Assembly: GCA_014905825.1 (NCBI GenBank)
Contig: JACGCN010000008.1
Span: 744,001 to 808,000, forward strand
Source: Lyophyllum atratum
Taxonomy: Eukaryota; Basidiomycota; Agaricomycetes; Agaricales; Lyophyllaceae
Reading direction: 5' to 3'
Length of the DNA: 64,000 bases
Shown: piece by piece, positions 46,563 to 58,297 of the stretch
Layout of the letters: every line of letters begins with the position of its first letter
Position numbering within the stretch: the first letter of the stretch is position 1
Notes under the pieces: model-generated
The model's database searches: none
What the model was told of the DNA's origin: nothing
What the model saw: the letters and a program-made list of their open reading frames with translations, nothing else
Position numbers and translations under genes: made by a program

Positions 46563-48773
46563 AGCTCGGGAGATGCTGGGTGGTCGTAGCTGGGGGTTTG
46601 CTGGCTAGTTAATGGGCCGACCAGTCCAAGCTTTCCAACCAGAATCTCGGCATCGTGTGTGCCGAACATCCATAACAAGCACAAATGCCGCCCGATCGCC
46701 GACCCTATTGGCCCACCAATATATGCCGACCATCCCGCCGTGAAGCCAATAGGTTCTCCGTGTAGATCGCCTTACGGCCACGCCCTTGTCCACACGCTGA
46801 ATTGGCCATCTGTTCTCACTGTGTCGATCAGTTTCATACATTGTCGACCAACAGCTGCTGCCGTTCCCACTCCAACTTGATCCCGCGACCCCCCTTCTCC
46901 CGACCACACCCCCAATCGTTACATCATGACGGATCTTATCTCCATAATCCAGCTTCCATAGTTTTCACACCGACCCAGCCTAAGATATCGGTCTGGACTA
47001 CCCTCGCGCCAGTCCCTTCTATCCGTATACTCGACTCAGTCCATCGTCGTTTCCATCGTCACTAGCTGATTCATGGCCTCCCCGGAAGTTCTCTTCACTC
47101 GGACGTATCATCTGACATCCTGAGCTCATGCCGCGATCATGTCAACCGTGCCGCGGCCTTAATCGAGGGAAGATATGTCCATATGGAACTTTCCACGGAA
47201 TACCGTTGTCCCTTAGAGGCTTAGGGCACAAGTGTCACCCCCTACCAACCCCTTGTAATCTTGCTGCGCAGCAAATTGTGCCTCCACGACAGTGACAAAC
47301 GGAGTATGCTTGGACATATACTTCTGATCGCGGCCAGCAGTCCCGGGGAGTGGTCGTACCGGACGATGTGGGCCTGAATCCACGCCCAGTCACTGACACT
47401 CACTGTAGATCCTGGTGAGATTTTTCTGCCCTCGCTCGTGAGACAGGGCTTGCTTTTCGACCTCAAATTAACCCACTTGGGAGAAGAGGGGAGAAGATAC
47501 CCGACGATCACTCGGTGGTTGTGGTTTCCCTTACACCGACTCGAGCTCCGTTCCCTCTGTCCTTGCTTGTCTCCTCCAGCGTCTGTTAATTGTCTTGTAA
47601 GCCCCGGGTATGTTCATGATTCGTTGTCAAACCTTCTCGCCACTCTGTACGGCTTCGTATGAATCTGATATCAGCAGTGATGTCCCGCCCATTGATTTGG
47701 GTCAAGTCACCGCGCAATGTCACACTCTGCCGTCAACTTTGTCCGTGTGCGAAGGTCAATACAGCTAACCTACTAATCCTTGCTTGTTTTACATGGACTG
47801 ATTTTGCTGCTTGATAACTCGTTGTGTTCCAAGTACGCCGGGATGTGTGTCGTTTCGGTGGCGCAGATGTTCACACCGGATGGGAAAACGAGAATCAATT
47901 CCCCGTAGAGCCTACACACAAACCAGAAAGTCCTCCCACAGCCGTCGCATCATTTCCATCCAAGATCCAAAGCAAAAGAACTTCGGTGTTTGTTCGATAT
48001 TAGGTACGCTGGACGACGGCCGCAGTTTTCGTCTTGACACACCACCTTTTGGAAAGCTGAAAAGACACAGCTTTACCCGATGCTGAAACCCATACAGAAA
48101 GGACGTAGGGACATCCGTACAAAATTACAGGACCTTAAGGCGATAAAGCAGAGCCTCGTGTGCGAGCTCATCCAACCTAGGCTCTTCATGCATCAGAGAG
48201 GGTCCGATTAGCTCCCTGGCCAAGGGCAGGAGTGCCAGGATGTTGCGCAAGGCCTTGAAAATACGTGGTTCGGGGTGGCGTGATTGACTGCTGTATCTGA
48301 TGCTAGTAACAGAATAGATACAAATGGTCACTGACGCGTTTGCTCAGTAGTGATCAAATGTCCCTTATCTGTTGATTTCCTGATAAGATCCTGCGGAAAC
48401 CTATTACTTTAGTATCTTAGTCTAGTCTCTTGTAGTCAGACCAAATTATCTTGGAGGAGACAGAGGCACAACCGATATAATGTATCGATACACGATCGTA
48501 ACAACTGCAGTTTGCGTTTCCAAGATATCGTTATTGCAATAGGTAGCACCCATCTACTTGATCAGCAAATCTTGCCAATTCACAAAGACTATGACCGAAG
48601 GACAAGGCCCACACTGGATTAGGATCAAGGTAATTCCTCCGGGAGACATCAGACGGTGTCGGGCAGAGGGGAGCGCCGAAGATGAGTGATGGACCAGATG
48701 CCGCAGAGATGGCAGTGTTCGGCCGAATCCATCGTCACAATCGTTGTTGGTCGTCTCTCTTCCACCAACCACA
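46563..48773. other. Intergenic stretch with one protein-like frame
   Basis: About 2.2 kb between the MADS-box gene and the eIF4E gene. A minus-strand frame at 48125-48331 reads like the end of a real protein (segment LARELIGPSLMHEEPRLDEL), but I found no upstream exon or domain. It could be a relic. The rest shows nothing I can support. Confidence 0.35.
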
Positions 48774-50257
48774 ATGAGCTCTTCCACATCCCAGTCTATT
48801 GAAGTCCCTTCAAAGCCGCCTGGTGCTGGCCGCCTGCCATCCCTGAATCAGCTCGCTGCTCGTATCAACCTCAACGCATCATCGCCCCCGACGAACAACT
48901 CCACAACCTCCGCGCCACGGCCTCGTCTTGCCGCTTTTGCATTACGAACGGGCTCCAATGCATCGCTCTCAACAGTCGCATCTACGAATGATTCGATCGC
49001 AGTCAACGCTCCTTCCACTCGCTCTACTTCGCCCTCTACTCTTTCAACATCTCCACCGCAATCCGAGTCGGGGGTCAGTGAGGCTGGGGGTGATGCATTG
49101 ACAACGGAAAGGGTTGAGAAGCTTAGCCAGGAACCCGTCCTTCCCGAGAAACGGAAAGTGAAGGTTGGATACAAGAACATCCCCAGTCTCGATGCTATTA
49201 CTGCGCGCCTGGCGAAGACACGGGCGCTCAGTATCGATGGGACTGCTAAACCGCCTGAGCCTGAAATGATTGAGGATCCAAAGACTCCAGGATTCCCTAT
49301 GAAGGCGCCTGAGCACCCTCTCCAATATACCTGGTGAGTGGACTGTGCTTTGGGGACCCTCTTTGCCGCGTTATCTTATCCATATGTGTACTAATCTACG
49401 TGCCCACAGGACCATATACCACGATACCAAAGCCAAATTTCCTTTTACTCCCGCGACTGCTACCGTCCCCGACACTTCGTTCAATGCACAAGCCCCTGAA
49501 TCCACCGACTACGAAGCCGGCCTGACTGTCATCGGTGATTTCAACACCGTCGAGGAATTCTGCCGGTACTTCAACTGGCTAAAGCCGCCTTCCAAGCTCG
49601 AACGCAACTCCAACTACCATCTTTTCAAGTCTGGCATAAAGCCTATGTGGGAGGATGAGGCGAACGCGAACGGCGGCAAGTGGGTCCTCACGATGAAGAA
49701 CAACCCGACATTGCTTGACCGGTGCTGGAGCTGGCTTGCGATGGCTTTGGTAGGCGAGGAGCTGGAGGAGGGTGATGAGATCTGTGGAGCCGTTGTCAGT
49801 CTGCGGAGCAAGGTGGACCGGATCCAGGTGTGGACACGCAGCAAGGACGAGGTGGAGAAGTTGAATGCCATTGGGAAGAAGCTCATCAAGCTTTTGGACG
49901 TATCTGAGGCGGATGGCATTGGTCTTGAGTTCCAGGTATGCGTCTTTGCGTCTGTCGATTGGATCTGGAACCCTAATGTACGCGGAACAGTACAACACGG
50001 ATGACCGACCCATGGCCAACAAGTTCCTCTCGATACAAACTGTACCCACTACCTCATACCGCTCGTCCTTCCAAGCCGGCGGCGCTCCCCCAAGTGCTGG
50101 CGGACATGGCCACACCAAGTCCTTCGGTGGCAACGGCCCTCCTGGTTCTGCAATCAGTCCAACTGATGTTTCGGCCAGCGGAGGCCCCATCGGAGCCGGT
50201 GCTTTTGGCAACTTCGGAGTAGGCCTTGGCGGGACATGGAAGACTAAGCGAGGCTAG
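48774..50257 (+). CDS. Translation initiation factor eIF4E family (cap-binding protein)
   Basis: Three exons (48774-49333, 49410-49935, 49991-50257) give 450 residues. The first 180 residues are Ser/Thr/Pro-rich and unlike the core. The core runs from HPLQYTWTIYHDT through DFNTVEEFCRYFNWLKPPSK, NYHLFKSGIKPMWEDEANAN, GGKWVLTM, WSWLAMALVGEE and GAVVSLRSKVDRIQVWT. The conserved Trp residues that stack on the 7-methylguanosine cap are in the WTIYHD, PMWED and WVLTM regions, although the first lies in a HPLQYTW context. A Gly-rich tail ends WKTKRG. It binds mRNA caps to recruit eIF4G, or represses translation if it is of the 4EHP class. The long N-terminal extension makes it about twice the size of canonical eIF4E, so it may be the divergent second isoform found in many fungi. 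Confidence 0.93.
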
Positions 50258-50930
50258 GTTTTACACGAGAATCTGAGGTTCACTCTGGGTTACCGCGATG
50301 ATTGAGAAGAAGCAATCCAATTTGGAAGTGTGTATGTTGTTAGACCTCGCTATTGCGACATGAGGACCCCGCAATGATGAAATGGGTTGCCATCTGTATG
50401 ACTAAATCGAAGGTCCCTGAAGGTCCTTTTATATCATTTATGACGTTCATTCTTGGTGCAGGCCTGATTCCAAGTAACCACAGACGTAGATCACATCTAT
50501 TGAAGACTGATTGCCCTGCCCAGATATATCTCAAACATCGAGAAATGTGGCAAATGGAAGGTGTTGGTAGACCTGCTTGTAGAAAGCCTTCGAGACCAGT
50601 CAAGAGACGAGCCGCAGATATGAACAGGACTACAGCACAGATTCGTCTGCGCTTTAGGGTTCTGCAACTAGAAGAAGGCCTGCGCAAGTCGGTGTAGAAC
50701 TTCACGATGAACTAGCTCACTTATATATGCGCCAGATACCCATGGTCATTTCAACGTCCTAGTCCCTTCTCCAATCTTGGTATATACACCTCCCACGCGT
50801 CTCAAAGACGGTACCCACGCCCACTTGAAGGCTTGCCATCAAGTCCGAATCTACTCTGTCTAAATGTCAAGAGCTGCGGTAAAAGATGCTCGTAGACATG
50901 TGCAGCCCACTTTCAGTGACAAATATACAG
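50258..50930. other. Convergent intergenic region, no recognised gene
   Basis: Between the 3' ends of the eIF4E gene (plus) and the carboxyltransferase gene (minus). Overlapping unsupported frames lie on both strands at 50340-50705. Confidence 0.4.
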
Positions 50931-53153
50931 TCAGGCGAGAGCAAGTCTTCCACTGGTACCACATACCTCGCACGCCAATGGCCTTGTATCCGTTGGATCA
51001 ATAATTTCTTCCACCCCAAATTTATGCGCGGTCTTCATTGGGCTCCTTACACTTTCGAACTTCTCTAACAGATCAGCGGTGAGTTTTTCACGCGCCTCGA
51101 CGGACCCTGCAGACTCCAACTGGCGCTTATAGGCTGCTTCGATACCGCCCTCTAAAGGTAGACTGCCCCAGTCACCCGATGGCCTATCCAAGGCCAATTG
51201 TCAGGTTCGCAAGTTCGGATCCGAGAAGTGTATTGACGAACCAAGCTACTCGCAACCCAGCCCCATCCTCGGGGTCGGCGAAAACGCCCCCTGCGACACC
51301 GAAGGCCCTCCGGATGACGACTGTATATATGGGTATCGTGGCATTGTATAATGCAGACATAGCAGATGCACCGTGGCGAATTGTGGCAGTCCGTTCTGCG
51401 ACAGATCCTATACTGCAAATTGAGATGAGGCTTTCTTGTGTGGCCAGCGAAGGGCTCACCGATAGCAAAGCCAGGAAGATCTACGAGGTTTAAGAGAGGA
51501 AGCCTTGGGCAGACAGTGAGAAGCATGCTATAACGAGGAAGTGGAAAGGTATACCCAAAATGATCACAGAGAGTAGCAAATCTGGCAGTCTTTTGACTGC
51601 CCAATGCATCAATAGCACCTAGCAGACCCTAGACGTAGGCTCGACAATTCTTAAGAGTTTTAAAATGACATACCACCATTGACTAGACAGTCACTTGTGA
51701 GAACACCGACTGGTCGACCAGCAAGTCTTGCAAAACCGGTGACGATACACCGTCCCCAAGTACCACCTATTTCGAAAAACGACGAGCTGGGATCATCAAC
51801 AGGTCCATCTGCATCGACTATCAGTCGAATGAGCCTCCGGACGTCATATGGCCGAGCCCGACGCCTCGGGATGATAGACAGCAGTTCTTCTTCCCTTCGC
51901 ATCGGGGGGTCGGTCGACGAGACGACAGGCGGAAGGGCGAATATGGAAGATGGCAGATATGAGAGGAACCTCGCGATCTGCTCGAAGGCCTCTTGCTCGG
52001 AGGTCGCGATATTGTCTACTGTTCCATTCTGTGCGTGGATTTCCCAACCTCCAAGTGCCTCCTTAGATAGGTCTTCAAACGTGGCCTGTTTGACTACTGG
52101 GGGTCCGGCTGCGAACAACTGTATATAGAATGATATTATGTGCGTTGAAGGTGGAGGTGCGAGTTACCTGACTGAGGCCCTTTACCATGACACTGCGTTG
52201 AGGTATGCAAACTTGTAGCGTACTCTTCGAGCAAGCATGACCTACCTAAAGTGACCAGTAACAGCTTTCGCAGCAGCCAGACCCACTACAGGACCCAACA
52301 AGGCCGAAACAACGGGGACTACTGCCATAGTATCCATGCTCTTTCCAAGGCCCGCCATACCGGGTATATATGTTGCTCCCATGGTAAGGTCTGGGGTCAG
52401 ATTTAGCATGCCGCGAGAACTGACGTTCATATATCTACACGCACAGGTTGCAACACTCCCGCCACCACTCGAACCATCCAAGAGACGAATCTAACCACGA
52501 GGAATGAGGCATATGACAGAGCAATGGGGTTGGTTGGCAGACCAGCGGCACTCTTGCTTTCCTGGCTAGGACCTGCCGTGAATTGATAGAATGAGTGATA
52601 GGATGCCAGATATTCCACCCCGCTACACACCTCCCCATACGGCGCCTTCATTTGAATACCACCATCCGCGTGTCCACCTCTCACACTGAAGTCGTCGGCC
52701 GTCACGAATACCTTCCGTCCATCAATCCGTCCGAAACCCGTTACCGCGTTCCTTGAGTAGGCTCAGTATACAGGCAAGCGTGATAGATAAGTTACTACTT
52801 ACGCCGGGGTAAAAGATCTCAGTTCCCCACTTTCGTCATCGTAGATAGGTTTGCCAGTAACGGAGCCTACCTCCGCGAAGGAATTTCGGTCGAGGAGAGC
52901 GGTTAGACGCTCTCTCACCCATAGCTTTGAGTTGGCCTTTTGACGGATGTATCCTGGGTCATGGAGATTAGGCTGTTGGATAAGCTTCTGCTGTTCCCTC
53001 AATTGCGAGAGTGGATGCTGGAAGAAGAGCAGATACTCAGACTAAGAGAGTGATATCTGACGGGTGGTGTACCTCCCAGCTTGATGCGTCGTCCGCTACA
53101 TCGTTTCCCTTCGTTTTATCAGTATCAGAGCGACCAGAGGAGCCTGAAGGCAT
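50931..53153 (-). CDS. Acyl-CoA carboxylase, carboxyltransferase (beta) subunit
   Basis: Twelve exons total 544 codons if the last frame reads to the stop at 50931: 53073-53153, 52803-53017, 52631-52751, 52543-52572, 52445-52490, 52246-52390, 52168-52192, 51674-52118, 51555-51618, 51460-51503, 51242-51407 and 50931-51183. The crotonase-fold segments are clear: RERLTALLDRNSFAEVG, VFVTADDFSVRGG, RLLDGSSGGGSV, LGPVVGLAAAKAVTGHFS, LFAAGPPVVK, NGTVDNIA, FARLAGRPVGVLTSD, AIDALGSQKTARFATLCDHF, LVDLPGFAIG and AFGVAGGVF. It transfers carboxyl from biotin to an acyl-CoA, pairing with the biotin carboxylase encoded divergently 196 bp away. The substrate (propionyl-, methylcrotonyl- or another acyl-CoA) cannot be read from the sequence. 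Exons of 25 and 30 nt are unusually small. The C-terminal few residues depend on the read-through end. Confidence 0.9.
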
Positions 53154-53349
53154 AAGAACGAATTCAACAAAAAGGTCGGTTGGATTCACATCAGCTTGTT
53201 CAGGGGGGTCACCAGGTCTGCGATGACATGGCTTCGGCTTCACCAATTACCGGTTCCATGAATTGTCGCAGAAGCAGAGGACTTTGACCCTGACCTATCC
53301 CGCTGCAATCCCTTACTTTGCGTAGCCGTGCAGGAGTCACTCTGTGAAG
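53154..53349. promoter_or_regulatory. Bidirectional promoter of the acyl-CoA carboxylase gene pair
   Basis: Only 196 bp separate the start codons of the divergent carboxyltransferase (minus) and biotin carboxylase (plus) genes. No open gene lies between them, so both promoters must share this interval. I cannot point to a specific TATA box or operator. Confidence 0.7.
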
Positions 53350-55660
53350 ATGCACAAAGTCCTTGTTGCGAATCGAGGGGAAAGTGAGTGAGATTCGACC
53401 AAACAAACTTGTCAATAACCCTGATCTGAGGTCAACCACCACGGTGTCGCTCCAGTTGCCGTCCGCGTCTTACGTGCCGCCGCAGAACTAGGATGGGCTA
53501 CAGTCGCAGTCTATACTGAGGGAGATGAGAGCCATGCCACCTTCGCCCACGAGGCCGTGAAACTCAACAGCGTGTCAGACTACCTGGACGTTGGGCGAAT
53601 CGTCGAGATTGCCGAGGGGCACGTCTAAATTCTGGTCTTGCTCAAATAGTATTTTCTAATATGTCTTTGCATAGGTCCCAGTGCACGCATCTTCACCCAG
53701 GATATGGCTTTTTGAGTGAAAGCCCAGCCCTTCAGCAAGCATTACCCGCAAGTGTCGTGTTCGTTGGACCCTCAATAGATACGCTTCGTACTTCTTCCGA
53801 CAAACTCCTGTCACGAAACCTTGCGACTTCTCTTGGTATCAAGATAGCTGCGGGTACCAGAGTCACATCCAATCATGATGTACACGCTTTTGCGCGTGCT
53901 GAAGGTTTCCCGGTTATGATCAAAGCATTAGACGGAGGGGGAGGTAGAGGCATCAGGATAGTGGAGAGCGACAATGATATACAAGAGGCATTCAATCGGT
54001 ACGTGTATGCAGACTTTACGTCAATCTCAGCTCAACCTCCCTTCAGATGCATAGGCGAATCTCCCTCACGACAAATATTTGTCGAGAAAGCCCTCATTGG
54101 ACCGTTTTGGAAACACATCGAGATTCAGATATTAGGAGATGGCTCAGGAGCCGTGAATCATCTTTGGGAGCGGGAATGCAGCGTCCAGCGAAGGTGTGTA
54201 GAGATCAACTGGGGGCAGTCTCTAGACTGATGAACCTAGATTCCAGAAGGTCATGGAGGTCAGAGGGCATCGTTCCCACAAAATCTGCACACGTTGCTAA
54301 ATCTTCTTCAGTTCGCACCGTCGAGGTTGCCCACGAGCGTCATCAAATCGCTTATAGAGTCGTCTCTGAAGATGGCAGCGCACTTGATTTACCGAGGGCT
54401 TGGCACATTCGAGTATCTGGTAAATTCTCAAACATCAGATTGGGTCTTCTTGGAGATCAATCCCAGAGTGCAGGTCGAACACACAGTCACCGGTACATTC
54501 TCTATACTTGAGACGAGCTCCGTATCTGAATGCCATCCTTAGAGGAAATCATGCATATCGACTTAGTTCGCACACAGCTTCTCCTTTTCACCCCTTCAAC
54601 CACATTGGCGTCACTATCGCTCGCCAGCTCACCCGCTTTGCCTAAAGGATTCGCGGTGCAGCTACGGCTGACTGCAGAAGACCCGTCGCGCTCTTTTCGT
54701 CTATCCCCTGGCACGTTGAACCCTGCAGCGGTTGTTTGGCCCTCGGGGCATGGAATACGTGTTGATACCTGGCTATTGACGGGTCCGTTCTCCGAGGATG
54801 CAGTCCCACAGTGGACTATCAGTACGGAATTTGATTCCCTTCTTGCCAAGATAATTGCTCGAGGGAATACCTTCGAGGAAACATCCCAGAAGGCAAACCG
54901 TGCCCTGCGGGAGCTCAGAATTGGCGCACCCATAAATACGAATTGCAACTTGTTAGCTGGAGTGCTGAACCACCCAGACTGGCTTTCGGGAACTATAGAC
55001 ACCCTATGGTTGGAACAAAATATCGGGGAGGTATTGAGATTAGGGAAATCTCTTCTGCAACCCAATCGCTTTGCGGGAGCTCTCCGACAGACTCTAAGTC
55101 ATACTCGAACTGGAGCAACTGTCCCGGCCCCATCTGGAAACACGTTGCTGCACCCAGGAACTCTGTTCCAACTTACGCTTTCGCCCTCGGACGATGCTAT
55201 GTCTCCAACGAAACACAACTTGACGCTCTCTTCCATCTCTCAGAATGGATTCCCTGATAGACTGTCAGGTATTCTTCAAACCTCCCTTTCTCAGACTCCC
55301 CTTGCGTTTTCGCTTTCTCAGTCGACATCTGCAGCCATATCATCGTCGGCGTTCGAATTAGCCAATCCCAATGATACATCTCACGTTGTGTCGCCTCTGA
55401 CAGGGAAGATAGTCGAGTTGCACCCTGCATTAGTGGCAGCGAACGAGAACGTCACCACTGAATATGGTCGCATCGTCAAGAAAGGCGAGACCCTGGTCGT
55501 TCTCAGTGTCATGAAGATGGAGAGCGTTGTCACCGCCCCCCACGACGCGCCTGTCGCACGTTTGGGCAAAGGAATTAAAGTTGGGGTCGTTCTTGGAGAA
55601 GGGACGTTAGTTTGTGTCTTGGGAAGTACGAACCCATCGGCCTTATCAAGCCGACTGTAG
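53350..55660 (+). CDS. Acyl-CoA carboxylase, biotin carboxylase/biotin carrier (alpha) subunit
   Basis: Seven exons (53350-53383, 53456-53622, 53682-53998, 54047-54193, 54240-54258, 54312-54492, 54543-55660) give 660 residues. The start MHKVLVANRGE joins in phase to IAVRVLRAAAELGW. ATP-grasp landmarks follow: CTHLHPGYGFLSESPALQQA, FVGPSIDTLR, MIKALDGGGGRGIRIV, FVEKALIGPFWKHIEIQILG, ERECSVQRR, FLEINPRVQVEHTVT and the C-terminal YLALASP-like region. The biotinylation motif VMKME lies about 55 residues before the end, inside a carrier domain beginning HVVSPLTGKI. It carboxylates its own biotin with ATP and bicarbonate and hands the group to the divergently encoded carboxyltransferase. One exon is 19 nt. 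Fungal methylcrotonyl-CoA carboxylase has the same two-subunit layout, so mitochondrial leucine breakdown is one option, but no targeting peptide is obvious. Confidence 0.92.
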
Positions 55661-55875
55661 AATGAATCAGGTGCCCGAGAAGGGCAGATTCCACTCCTGC
55701 AATCATCAACCTCGTAGGACGAAGTGGTTCCAAGAATATCATATTAGGTTACAAGAACACGTGAAAGAAATCATGGCATTTCCTGAGGGACTGCTTGGCA
55801 AAAGCGGGGAAGAAAGTTGATTGGTACATGAGATTGGTAGTGGTCTACTCCACGGTTGAGATTGATCTAAATTCT
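55661..55875. other. Short intergenic spacer
   Basis: Nothing recognised between the carboxylase stop and the DUF6534 fragment. Confidence 0.4.
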
Positions 55876-56543
55876 AGGGCGGAAACAAGTGCTGTAGTAC
55901 TGGCTGCGTACGCACTGAACACCGGGATCATCGCAAGGTATTAACCTAAGCATGCTTTATGTAGCCCTGACTCAATTCCCTTGAAGCATATTCTCTCTCA
56001 TTTGCATCGCCCTAGTGGGTATTTTAGCCATTAACGAAGTGCATGTCTTGACGAACATCTTTGTGCCACAGTACCCTGCTATGCCCGACAACCTCTTCTT
56101 CGCGTCCAAAATTGTACTCACTGGACTCTACGTCAATTCTTTCTTAGCGATGTAAGGATGGCCTACTTGAATCATGCTGAAATTTTTGCAACTGACTTTT
56201 GGTGTATTCATTTTGACAGGCTCAACGCTCGGTTCTATTTCCAACGATCAGACGGTTTCGTGAATGTTACTTTGCCACACGGAAGTGTGATAATGTACGA
56301 TCATGCTGCCCAACAGGCGACTCGAGCACCCCGTCAGATGCAACAAGAGAGCACCAACAATGCCACGATCAATGAGGTGGGGCTTCCATTATTCAAGCCG
56401 AGACATGGATCGGGAGAGCTGCCAGTGAGTTCCAAATTTCGCAGGTGTCAAATATACCTAATGAGTATGACATCTCAGTCGAGCGGTATTCAGCTGATGG
56501 AGGTCAAGGTGACGAAGGAAGAGCTCCAGACTCAAGACTGCTA
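55876..56543 (+). pseudogene. C-terminal fragment of a DUF6534-like membrane protein gene
   Basis: This matches the last part of the gene at 20467-22408. AVVLAAYALNTGIIAR appears at about 55890, MPDNLFFASKIVLTGLYVNS followed by FLAM at about 56083-56150, then after an intron LNARFYFQRSDGF and the tail NEVGLPLFKPRHGS. It ends near MEVKVTKEELQTQDC, paralleling LLEVKVGKEEHQDRGD in the fuller gene. No N-terminal helices are present upstream, where the carboxylase gene ends, so this is a 5'-truncated duplicate. Confidence 0.85.
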
Positions 56544-56667
56544 GCACTAACGCGGTCTGATTTTACTTACCCCTTGTCCACGCTTAAGAATGTTTGCCCG
56601 GGAAAAGTCACACCCGATAGCGGGAAGAATGATACTTGATACAATGAGACACCATCTAAACTTCCAA

Positions 56668-57837
56668 TCACAGCCGACTATTGAGTCCACCATCGATCGA
56701 GATAGTCTGGCCTAAAAGCACAGTCACGTTTAAGCCTCCAACCGCTGGATCATCTTATCGCCAATGAAGACTCGCCTGTTATAAATTGGGAGGCGGGCGT
56801 GACGAGGTATGCCACCAGGCCAGCCACATCATTTGGTTGGGCGACTCTAGCGTCGGGGGCCTTCATAAGTTGCTTGAGAGAGGCGCAGGGGCCGCCCAGA
56901 GCAGCATCAGTCGGGCGGGTGGCTAGGGCCGCATTTTAATGAACAGGCAAAGGTGTATAAGAGGTGTGATTTACTCAGCGGCGTTTCGACCAGGCCTGGC
57001 GCGTAGGCGTTCACCGTTATATTGTGAGGTGCGAGTTCAGCAGCTACCAGGAAAGTTCAGCTGGAATATATGTTGAGAATGGGTTTAAAGGGCTAACCTG
57101 CGACTTGTGTCAACGAGCGGATGGCGGCCTTGGAGCTGCAGTAAGCGCTGAGCCCTGCGAATCCTGGAGAGCATGCGATAGGCGCGAGCTTTGCGAAACG
57201 TAACGCGGATGCTCACCTTGTAGGCCGCAGATGGAACAAGCACCTGATGAACGAGTTTGGTTTGGGCGGCAACGGATGTAGAGTACACTCGTACCTATAA
57301 TTCGACCACCAGTGCCTTGTTTGAGCATTTGCCTAGCAGCGTACTTGTAACAGAGCAAGGTGCCCCGGACATTTATTGCCGAGACCCATTCGAACTTGGC
57401 GACATCGACTGTGAAGCTTGATAAGCTCATGTCCTACTCCGTGTAATGTGAGTCGGAATGACCTTCCGTGAGGGGAGTCGCCGAGCCGGTGACCCCTGCA
57501 TTTGCTAACATCTCTTCCAGAGTTCAAAACGGAGAAAGGGAGTGAAGTTCCAATGTAAACTCACCACATCCAAGCTGCCCAACTCATTGACTGTCTTTGC
57601 CACCATGGCTTCTACCTCGGGCTCCTGGGTAACATCGTACGTGAGCGTAATGGCTTTTCGTCCCAGCTTCCGGATATCTGCTGCCACCGTTTCTAAAAGA
57701 GGAAGCTGGGATGGCAGGTCATCCAGAGCTATGTCTAGCCCGTCAGCTGCAAGGCGGAGAGCTATGGCACGGCCGATCCCCTGAGCGCCGCCCGTGACAA
57801 GTGCTACACGAGTTTTGGAGGATCCTGGGGTCGACAT
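56668..57837 (-). CDS. Short-chain dehydrogenase/reductase (classical SDR)
   Basis: Eight exons (57565-57837, 57463-57511, 57295-57408, 57217-57243, 57098-57163, 56975-57043, 56776-56922, 56668-56711) encode 262 residues. The cofactor motif TGGAQGIG and NAG (in MLANAG) are present. The catalytic Ser is in IIGACSICG, and Tyr/Lys are in AYCSSKAAI. The APGLVETPL and TISIDGG segments close the family pattern. It transfers hydride between NAD(P)H and a carbonyl or alcohol; the substrate is unknown. I place the start at 57837 (MSTPGSSKT) because a TATATAAA box lies 41-48 bp upstream, whereas an ATG at 57936 would put that box inside the coding sequence. The last intron (56712-56775) begins with GC instead of GT, and one exon is 27 nt. 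Confidence 0.92.
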
Positions 57838-57877
57838 GAGGGAGAAGTGATTTTGATGATCGCTAGAAACGGTTCCC

Positions 57878-57885
57878 TTTATATA
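57878..57885 (-). promoter_or_regulatory. TATA box of the SDR gene
   Basis: TATATAAA on the minus strand, 41-48 bp before the chosen ATG at 57837. It supports that start over the in-frame ATG at 57936. Confidence 0.55.
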
Positions 57886-58297
57886 TTGCGGCTGATAGTA
57901 TACTTCCGACATTGTCTGATGCTGGTGCGCGGCCATTCTGATCCCGAGAACTCATGGGTTTGGCATCAAGAACTCCACCCATGGCCTTGGAGATCTTTGA
58001 TTGACGTAGCGGGAACTAGGTCGCTGAGTGACATCTCCACAAACTATTGCACATCCTTGAGGGCCGCCAGATAAAACGCCAGTGACCTAGAGTGTCGACG
58101 GCAAAGCGGTCATGTTGGTGGTCAACTTGTTCGAGAGGTTATTGAAATGATCGGAGGTGATCGGGGTCTTTCTTTTTTTGGTGACATGCCATCAATTTTT
58201 TTTCTGGTAGCTGCTCTAACCAACACCTACAACGTCCATCCAAGTTCAACTTTCTTGGTCGACGGCGCACTCGTTGAGCTCGTAAACTCAGCTCATC

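Noticed and set aside
57838..57936. An N-terminal extension of the SDR protein starting at 57936
   Set aside because: It would place a TATATAAA box inside the coding sequence, and the extra 33 residues are unlike SDR N-termini.
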